This document shows, one piece after another, positions 7,518 to 12,719 of a DNA stretch of 12,719 bases. The DNA is from Planctomycetota bacterium. Lineage in GTDB: Bacteria; Planctomycetota; PUPC01; DSUN01. The notes beneath the pieces are model-generated. The model had not been told where the DNA came from. It made no database searches and saw only the letters and a list, made by a program, of their open reading frames with translations. The stretch is taken from the NCBI GenBank assembly GCA_016872875.1, contig VGYW01000242.1:1-12719 (forward strand). The letters run 5' to 3'. The translations under genes and the position numbers were made by a program. Numbering within the stretch: the first letter of the stretch is position 1; every line of letters starts with the position of its first letter.

Positions 7518-7535
7518 TTCCAGGAGTTCCTGGAA
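7518..7535. repeat. Near-perfect palindrome TTCCAGGA-GT-TCCTGGAA
   Basis: Two 8-bp arms (7518-7525 and 7528-7535) flank a 2-bp centre. The size and symmetry fit a dimeric-repressor operator, but no adjacent intact gene or promoter suggests a target. Confidence 0.6.
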
Positions 7536-7689
7536 GGTCCGCAAGTCTATGGTGGACCGGGAGCGTTTGCGAGGGTGGAGGCCTTTACCTTTGACTGCCC
7601 CTTCGAGACAACGCCGCGCGTGCCATCCATCGTCAGTGGTGCAGAAAACTGGGGACCAAAGTGCCCCTCAAGGGGCGCTCTCACCTGCG

Positions 7690-7980
7690 TTGTGCCCTGG
7701 TGCTCCATATACTGGCGGAAGCTGTGCCGCTCGAGCACATCGCGGTGGGCGTAGTTGAACACGGCGTTGAAGCCGCACTCGCGCAGATAGGTCGCGAAGA
7801 GATCGGATAGGCTGGGACGCGCGGATATGGTGTCGGTGTGCCAGGTGCCGACGAGCAACTGCTCGGTCGTGTCGTAGGGCCGGTCAGGTAGCTCGCCCCG
7901 GACTCGTGGGCGTCCAGGATGAGGGCCAGGAACCCGCGCGGCAGGGGGGGGATGGCCTTGTTGCGCAGGAGCACCGATCC
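7690..7980 (-). pseudogene. Frameshifted fragment of a possible glycoside hydrolase-like gene
   Basis: Two - strand frames each show protein-like sequence over adjoining parts. From about 7980 to 7880 one frame reads GGSVLLRNKAIPPLPRGF and LALILDAHESGASYLTG. From about 7878 to 7697 another reads PYDTTEQLLVGTWHTDT, LSDLFATYLRECGFNAVFN and YAHRDVLERHSFRQYMEHQ. The change of frame near 7880 and the unconvincing sequence on both sides indicate a degraded internal fragment. The 'LRECGFNAVF' pattern is common in TIM-barrel carbohydrate-active enzymes, so a glycosidase-like origin is possible, but I cannot name the family. An assembly indel could explain the frameshift, but not the missing ends. Confidence 0.5.
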
Positions 7981-8130
7981 TCCGAAACCACCGGCAGGTG
8001 CCGATGCCCCCAAGAAGGCGGGGCAATGAACCAGAAGCCGACTCTGCCTAGAATCCGCCGAGTCGTTCTGATAGTCTCTTGAGTGAAGCACATGGGGCTG
8101 CATGCGTCAACCCCGATAGGAGTTCGGACA

Positions 8131-8847
8131 ATGGGCAGTGCGTTCTCTGTGATCTTGCTCGCCGCCTGCGCGGCTGGGGCTTCTGCGGCAGGCGATGCCA
8201 TTGACGCTGAGACGCTCGACCGCTGGTCGGCGCCCTATCGCGGCTGGCACTACTGGCCCGACCACGTCATCCCCGCCAAGCCGCAAATCCCGGGCCACGA
8301 GGCGTTCGGCAACACCGACTGCCCGACGGTCTTTCAGCTCCCTGGCTCCAAGGCGTGGCACATGAGTTTCATCGCCTTCGATGGCAAGGGCTACAACTCG
8401 TTCGTCGCCGAGAGCGACGACCTGGTGCACTGGAAGAACATGCAGCTCGCGATGGGCTTTGGCCCGAAAGGCGAGTTCGACCACGGCGGCTGCGTCCTCG
8501 GCGCCTACCTCTACGAGTCCTACGACATCAAGGCCCCCCGCGTGCTCAAGAAGCGCGATGGCCGGTTCTGGTCCCTCTACGGCTGCTACCCGCGCCAGGG
8601 CGGCTACGAGCTGCGGCCAGGCTACGAGGGCGTCGCGTGCAGCGACGACGGCCTGGCCTGGCGGCGGGCGAAGGACTCGCCCATCCTCGCCGTCCAGGAC
8701 CCCGATTGCGGCGACTGGGAGAAGAGCTGCATCTACCAGCCCTGGCTCGTCGAGCATCGCGGCCGCTTCTTCAGCTTCTACAACGCCGCCAGCGGCGGCA
8801 CGGAGCAGACCGGCCTCGCCTTTTCCACCCCTTGGGCGCCACCATAG
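8131..8847 (+). CDS. Secreted beta-propeller glycosidase-like protein, 3' truncated
   Basis: The start at ATG 8131 is chosen for its AGGAG site (8118-8122) and the signal peptide that follows (MGSAFSVILLAACAAGASA); an in-frame ATG at 8083 would bury the signal. The 238-aa product has repeated blades typical of the GH43/GH32/GH117-like five-bladed propellers: DCPTVFQLPGSKAWHMSFIA, YNSFVAESDDLVHWKN, the central DHGGCVLGAYLYE, GVACSDDGLAWRRAKDSPIL, and WEKSCIYQPWLVEHRGRFF. It would act on extracellular or periplasmic oligosaccharides. It ends abruptly after a blade start (TGLAFS then TPWAPP and stop), where relatives continue with another SxDLxxW blade, so at least one blade is missing. Activity is doubtful; a deletion with new flanking sequence is the simplest reading. 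Confidence 0.75.
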   Translation: MGSAFSVILLAACAAGASAAGDAIDAETLDRWSAPYRGWHYWPDHVIPAKPQIPGHEAFGNTDCPTVFQLPGSKAWHMSFIAFDGKGYNSFVAESDDLVHWKNMQLAMGFGPKGEFDHGGCVLGAYLYESYDIKAPRVLKKRDGRFWSLYGCYPRQGGYELRPGYEGVACSDDGLAWRRAKDSPILAVQDPDCGDWEKSCIYQPWLVEHRGRFFSFYNAASGGTEQTGLAFSTPWAPP

Positions 8848-8975
8848 CTACCATACAAGCCCATTCTGCTCAAGCACGCCTCTGTCCACGGCCCAAACCC
8901 CAGCTTGAGGCTTGCGGGACAGCTCCCGGCGGGGTATGCTGCGTGCTGCCGCGAACAGCGGAAAGGAAGCGAGCT

Positions 8976-9304
8976 ATGGATGTCAGGCACTTGGGTCTCG
9001 CAGGCGTCGTGATGCTGGGCGCAGCGGCCAGCGCCGCCGCGGGTGGCCTGGTCGCCCGCTGCGACTTCGCGCGCGATGCCTCCGACTCGGCCGGGGCATC
9101 CCACGCCAAGCTCGTCGGCGGCTACCCCGAGTTGAAGTCCGCTCCGCCCCCCAGGACACCGATGGTGACGGCATGCCCGACGCCTGGGAGACCCAGCGCG
9201 GCCTCGACCCCAAAGGCCCGTCGGACGGCAGCAAGGATGCCGACGGCGACGGCTATACCAACCTCGAGGAGTACCTGAACGAGACGAACCCCGCGACTCG
9301 TTGA
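8976..9304 (+). pseudogene. Remnant of a secreted polysaccharide-lyase-like protein with Ca-binding repeat
   Basis: ATG 8976 follows an AAGGA site (8963-8967). The first frame encodes a signal peptide (MDVRHLGLAGVVMLGAAAS) and a LamG-like beginning (LVARCDFARDASDSAGASHA), then VGGYPELKSAPPP. At a run of six C (9147-9152) the sequence continues in another frame: DTDGDGMPDAWETQRGLDP and DADGDGYTNLEEYLNETNP, a thrombospondin type 3/EF-hand-like Ca-binding tail usual at the C-terminus of planctomycete secreted lyases. One extra C would restore a single 109-aa frame. Even so, the catalytic domain is absent, since the N-terminal segment jumps directly to the tail. This is therefore an internally deleted remnant carrying, in addition, a one-base frameshift or sequencing error. 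Confidence 0.75.
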
Positions 9305-9332
9305 CTCTGGCGATGAAGATGGAGACTGGCAG

Positions 9333-11537
9333 ATGAACCGCACGATTGCGCTCCTTGCCGCCCTGTTGCTGGCGCCGCCCGCCGCGGTTCGCGCAGCCGA
9401 TGCCGCACCTCCGTGGCCGCAGAAGGTAGAGGCGAACGTCGTCGCCGAAATCGCGCTCCTCTCCGACAAGACCTACCACAGCCCGTTCATGGAGGTAGAG
9501 CTCCACGCCCTCCTCACGCAGCCGGATGGCAGCCAACTGCGGGTGCCGGCGTTCTGGGCGGGCGGGAGCCGGTGGTGTTTCCGCTACGCATCAAGCAAGA
9601 CGGGCCGGGTGGCATGGCGGACGGAATGCTCTGACAGGGGCAATCCGAAGCTCCACGGCGTTGAGGGGAAGATCGAGGTGGCCGCGTACGCCGGCAGCAA
9701 CGCGCTCTACCGCCACGGCCCGATCCGCGTAGCCGCGGACCGACGGCACTTCGAGCATGCCGATGGCACTCCGTTCTTCTGGCTCGGGGACGCCTGGTGG
9801 AAGGGATTGTGCAAACGGCTGACCTGGGAGGGATTCCAGGAACTCACGGCCGACCGCAGGACAAAGGGCTTCACGCTGGTCCAGGTCGTGTGCGGCCCAT
9901 ACCCCGACGAAGGCTTGTTTGAGCCACGATGGGAGAACGAAGGCGGAAAGCCCTATGGAGCGAGGGACTTCAGCGTGGCCAATCCCGCGTACTTCGGCCA
10001 CGCGGACCGTCGCATCCGGCATCTCGTGGACTCAGGGCTGGTTCCAGCGGTCGTCGGCGGATGGGGACGAGGTGGCAGCCTCGAGGCGGTTGGGCTGGCG
10101 GGCTACAAGAGGCATTGGCGAAACCTGGTCGCGCGGTATGGCGCCTACCCCATCGTCTGGATCATCGGGGGCGAAGCCGGCGGCAAGCAGTGGACCGAAG
10201 TTGCGCGATACGTCCAACAGACCGACCCGTATCGCCGCCCGGCGACGATGCACCCTTTCCAGTCGGCCCGCCAGGCCGTCACCGACGAAACCGTGATTGC
10301 CTTCGATATGCTCCAAACGGGACACGGCGATTGGGGAGTTGCCGTGGGGGCCGTGCCGAAACTGAAGGCCGCCTACTCAAGGACGCCGGTCATGCCCGTT
10401 CTGGTCGGCGAGTGTTGCTATGAGGCCCACATGCAGACCGCATTCCAGGATGCGCAACGCTACATGTTCTGGGGGTGCATGCTCAGCGGCGCCGCGGGGC
10501 ACACCTATGGCGCGGCGGGGGTCTGGCACGCGAGCGTGGAAGGCGAGCCCGGCATAACGCCCGTCTACGATTGGACGACCTGGAAGGAGGGGATGAGCTA
10601 TCCTGGCTGCATTCAGCTTGGGCTGGGCAAGAAGCTGCTCGAGCGGTATCAGTGGTGGCGCTTCGAGCCTCATCCCGAATGGGCTGAAGAAGGCTGCTTC
10701 GCTGCAGGAATCCCGGGGGAGGTGCGCGTCATCTACCTCCCCAAGCGGGGCGTCTACAACTGGAACGGCCCCCGCCTAAGGAACCTCGAGCGCGACGTGC
10801 CGTACTCCGCCTTCTACTTCAACCCAGCCAGCGGGAAGGAGCACAAGCTGGGGACGATCCTCAACGCCGGCCCGCCCCCCAAGCCCTTTGAGGGCCATTC
10901 GCAGCCCAGGCTCTTTGAGGATCGCTTCGACGGGGCCGATGCCTCGGCCTGGAAGGACCACGGCTCGCCCAGCCAGCGCAAGGGCGGCCGCCTAGTCGGC
11001 ACCAAAGGCATGGTGACCATTCTCGAGAAGGTCGCCGAAGCCGACCTTATGGCCAGTGCCGACGCCAAGAGCGATGCCGAGGCCGGCATCATCCTGCGGT
11101 TCCACGACGCCGACAACTATCTCGTTGCCCTCTACACTCCGTCGCTGAAGGCGATCTACCTGCACGACCGAAGGAACGGGCAGTGGGGTGAGCCGCTCGG
11201 AAGAGTCGCCGTGCCCGAGATTGGGCCGGAAATCCGGCTGACTGCGGCGGCCTGCGGGGAATACGCGGCCATGGTGTTGACCGACGGAAAGAGGGCCTTC
11301 AGCACCCCGACGGTCAAGGTCAACAACGTCACGAGCGGAAAAGTCGGCGTGTGGCTCTTCCAGATTGGCGAGCGCCAGCATTACGGCAACTTCGAGGTGT
11401 CGAGGGCCAAGTTCGCGCCCGTGAAGCACGGGGCCAAGGGACAAGCGCACTTGCTGTTGTCGTCTGACGAAGACAAAGCGCCACCCGTGCCTTCGCCGCA
11501 GGACTGGGTGCTGGTCCTGGAGCGGGTGAAACCGTAG
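9333..11537 (+). CDS. Secreted DUF4038-type (apiosidase-like) glycoside hydrolase with inserted lectin-like domain
   Basis: The 734-aa protein starts at ATG 9333, with GGAG at 9321-9324 and a signal peptide (MNRTIALLAALLLAPPAAV). Residues about 28-115 match the DUF5060 beta-sandwich (VEANVVAEIALLSDKTYHSP... and FWAGGSRWCFRYA). Residues about 125-440 match the DUF4038/GH140-like barrel: HFEHADGTPFFWLGDAWW, IVWIIGGEAGG, and VGECCYEAH. Glu360 in GECCYE is the likely nucleophile. The usual GGD acid/base motif reads GGE (Glu281). Residues about 445-520 begin the collagen-binding-type C-terminal domain. A concanavalin-like module resembling DUF1080 (about 526-690, LFEDRFDGADASAWKDHG) interrupts it, and the final strand (QDWVLVLERV, 722-731) completes it. 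Family members cleave pectic or other plant-type glycans; the substrate here is unknown. The gene is 28 bp after the remnant at 8976-9304. Confidence 0.88.
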   Translation: MNRTIALLAALLLAPPAAVRAADAAPPWPQKVEANVVAEIALLSDKTYHSPFMEVELHALLTQPDGSQLRVPAFWAGGSRWCFRYASSKTGRVAWRTECSDRGNPKLHGVEGKIEVAAYAGSNALYRHGPIRVAADRRHFEHADGTPFFWLGDAWWKGLCKRLTWEGFQELTADRRTKGFTLVQVVCGPYPDEGLFEPRWENEGGKPYGARDFSVANPAYFGHADRRIRHLVDSGLVPAVVGGWGRGGSLEAVGLAGYKRHWRNLVARYGAYPIVWIIGGEAGGKQWTEVARYVQQTDPYRRPATMHPFQSARQAVTDETVIAFDMLQTGHGDWGVAVGAVPKLKAAYSRTPVMPVLVGECCYEAHMQTAFQDAQRYMFWGCMLSGAAGHTYGAAGVWHASVEGEPGITPVYDWTTWKEGMSYPGCIQLGLGKKLLERYQWWRFEPHPEWAEEGCFAAGIPGEVRVIYLPKRGVYNWNGPRLRNLERDVPYSAFYFNPASGKEHKLGTILNAGPPPKPFEGHSQPRLFEDRFDGADASAWKDHGSPSQRKGGRLVGTKGMVTILEKVAEADLMASADAKSDAEAGIILRFHDADNYLVALYTPSLKAIYLHDRRNGQWGEPLGRVAVPEIGPEIRLTAAACGEYAAMVLTDGKRAFSTPTVKVNNVTSGKVGVWLFQIGERQHYGNFEVSRAKFAPVKHGAKGQAHLLLSSDEDKAPPVPSPQDWVLVLERVKP

Positions 11538-11555
11538 AACATGGCCTCGGCAGCA

Positions 11556-11675
11556 TCAAGGAGCATCCGGCCAATCCGCTGTTTCGCCAGGACGCCGCTT
11601 GTCCAGTTCACGCTGAACCAGTACAATGTTTGCTCCCACGATGACCAACGTGAGAAGGGTGAGATAATCCAGCAT
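11556..11675 (-). CDS. Possible 39-aa single-pass membrane protein
   Basis: This frame begins at ATG 11675 (-) behind a strong GGAGG site 9 nt upstream and ends at TGA 11556-11558. The peptide has one hydrophobic helix (LTLLTLVIVGANIVLVQ, residues 5-21) followed by a basic stretch (RELDKRR) and a polar tail, a topology common among small inner-membrane proteins. It fills nearly all of the 136-bp gap after the hydrolase gene, and its start codon overlaps the start of the gene on the other strand. I do not recognise a family. A chance frame is possible, because its ribosome-binding site lies inside the oppositely oriented gene. Confidence 0.4.
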   Translation of the reverse strand: MLDYLTLLTLVIVGANIVLVQRELDKRRPGETADWPDAP

Positions 11676-12719
11676 GGACAGGTTCCTCCATTCCGGCCTG
11701 GCGGCAGTGTGTTTCGCGTTTCCTGCCCTGGCCGTCGAGCGCGCGGCCCACTACGAGGAGGCCCTGGCCCGCGCGAAGGCTTCCGGGGCGGACATCGTGG
11801 TCTTCCAGCGCGGCAGCGACTGGAACCGGCTGGGCGAGATGCTGTACAACGAGGTCTGGCTCAAGGACGAGTTCGCCCGCGACCTGGGCGAGGGGTTCAT
11901 CCTGGTGGCCGTGGACCTGCCCGAGGCGGAGGGTGCGCCCGCCTTGTCCGGCCCGTATGTGCCGGCCGCGGCCGGCCGCCCCAACGCGCGGGGCGGCGAC
12001 ACGCCCCCGCGGCGCCTCGCGGAACGGGCGAGCGACGCCGCCACGCTGCCGGCCAGCGAAGTGACGGCGGTGGAGGCGAAGGAAGGCTCCGTCTTCAAGC
12101 CGCGCGCCGACGGTGCCTGGCTGGCCGAAGGCGCCAACCCGGCTTCGGAGACCCTGACACTGAAACTCCGCACCGCGGGTGGGGGCCGGGTGGTCCGGCT
12201 GGACTTTCCCACCGACCCCAGCCTGCCGGGCAACGGGCCGGGCCGAGCCAGCAACGGCAACTTCGCCGTGTCCGAGGCCGAGGCATTCCGCGGCGAACCG
12301 CGGCTCAAGCTGGAAGCCGCCTGGGCCAATGCCGGAGAAAGGGCATGGCAGACGGCCGATGGCATCAGCGACCGGGGCGACAACGGCTGGAACGCGCACG
12401 CCCACCTGCACCAGCGCCGCACCCTCATCCTGACCCTGGCGGAGCCGGTCCCGGCAGGCTCCGAGCTGGCCGTGCGGCTCGTCTGCCGGAGCCCGTGGGC
12501 ACAGCACGTGCCCGGCTGCCTGCGGGCGGCGGTGCTGAACGACACGGCTTTGGCAGAGGATGTTGCGCGGGTGGCCGCCGCGCAGCGGCTGCGAGCCCAC
12601 AACGCAAGGTTCTCCTGGTGGGACACCACCTACTGCCCGCGGGTGGCGCTCATGGACCGCGAGGGGCGGGCCGTGGCCTGCGAGAACAAGCCGCGGCGGG
12701 GCCTGACCCCAGCCACGCT
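11674..12719 (+). CDS. Secreted thioredoxin-like protein with internal module, 3' end outside window
   Basis: The frame is open from ATG 11674 to the window edge (348 codons). A weak purine stretch (AGAAGGGTGAG, 11652-11662) precedes the start, and residues 1-20 form a signal peptide (MDRFLHSGLAAVCFAFPALA). Residues about 26-85 resemble the first half of a thioredoxin fold (YEEALARAKASGADIVVFQ, then GSDWNRLGEMLYNEVW). The CxxC position is occupied by GSDWNRLG, so no disulfide redox centre is present. Residues about 85-310 are an inserted region with GNGPGRASNGNF (about 186-197), a motif known from planctomycete proteins associated with DUF1549/DUF1553 and c-type cytochrome modules. A second thioredoxin-like strand pair returns at about 312 (WWDTTYCPRVALMDREGRA). 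The role is unknown; an extracytoplasmic binding or structural function is plausible. Confidence 0.75.
   Translation, partial: MDRFLHSGLAAVCFAFPALAVERAAHYEEALARAKASGADIVVFQRGSDWNRLGEMLYNEVWLKDEFARDLGEGFILVAVDLPEAEGAPALSGPYVPAAAGRPNARGGDTPPRRLAERASDAATLPASEVTAVEAKEGSVFKPRADGAWLAEGANPASETLTLKLRTAGGGRVVRLDFPTDPSLPGNGPGRASNGNFAVSEAEAFRGEPRLKLEAAWANAGERAWQTADGISDRGDNGWNAHAHLHQRRTLILTLAEPVPAGSELAVRLVCRSPWAQHVPGCLRAAVLNDTALAEDVARVAAAQRLRAHNARFSWWDTTYCPRVALMDREGRAVACENKPRRGLTPAT

Larger units (their letters stand above)
7261..7689. other. Intergenic region upstream of the rRNA promoter; no gene seen
   Basis: About 430 bp without a supportable gene. Short open frames on both strands lack recognisable protein features. 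The region is rich in inverted repeats, listed separately (7324-7368, 7412-7440, 7518-7535), and also has GCCCCT-CA-AGGGGC at 7663-7676 near the end of the - strand pseudogene. None is followed by a clear T-run. Confidence 0.6.

Noticed and set aside
8355..8975. Arg/Leu-rich open frame on + overlapping the propeller gene, continuous with the lyase remnant frame
   Set aside because: The portion before 8976 is a shadow of the propeller gene. Real coding begins at ATG 8976, which has its own ribosome-binding site and signal peptide.
11608..12629. Long open frames (292 and 330 codons) on the - strand
   Set aside because: They are GC-rich antisense shadows of the thioredoxin-like gene. The + frame has a signal peptide and family motifs, while the - frames are low-complexity Pro/Arg/Ala sequences.

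Overview
The window is a GC-rich bacterial sequence, most likely from a Planctomycetota or related PVC-group genome. I base this on the 16S rRNA (it has the planctomycete-type GGAATCACTGGG segment and an EUB338-site variant) and on the right-hand genes, whose families are common in that group: a DUF4038-type glycoside hydrolase, a Ca-binding DGDG repeat typical of secreted lyases, and a thioredoxin-like protein carrying a GNGPGR/NGNF module. No database search was possible, so the phylum is an inference.

Left third (1 to about 5226): the right end of an integrated mobile element, with all genes on the + strand. In order it holds an unknown protein, a small excisionase-like HTH protein, a phage-type replication initiator, a fusion of a truncated DnaB-like helicase to a complete MT-A70 adenine methyltransferase, then a ribbon-helix-helix protein and a tyrosine integrase behind a consensus sigma70-type promoter. 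No virion genes are visible, and the left end lies outside the window. The integrase ends about 155 bp from the 3' end of a tRNA-Ile(GAU) gene, the classic layout for integration into a tRNA 3' end.

Middle (5224 to about 7260): the proximal part of an rRNA operon on the - strand, comprising a consensus promoter, boxA, RNase III-type processing stem, complete 16S rRNA, structured spacer and tRNA-Ile. The element begins where tRNA-Ala or 23S rRNA would normally follow, so either the operon is split by the insertion or the rRNA genes were already unlinked. The 16S has an unusual central pseudoknot: positions 17-20 and 915-918 (E. coli numbering) both deviate from near-universal sequence yet remain perfectly complementary.

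From 7260 to 9304 lies a decayed region. It holds two related covarying hairpins, a frameshifted gene fragment (-), a 3'-truncated secreted beta-propeller glycosidase (+), and a remnant of a secreted polysaccharide-lyase-like protein (+) broken at a C6 run. The right end is intact: a 734-aa secreted DUF4038-like glycoside hydrolase with an extra concanavalin-like domain inserted near its C-terminus, a possible 39-aa membrane protein (-), and the start of a secreted thioredoxin-like protein that runs off the window. These genes suggest a polysaccharide-degrading lifestyle.
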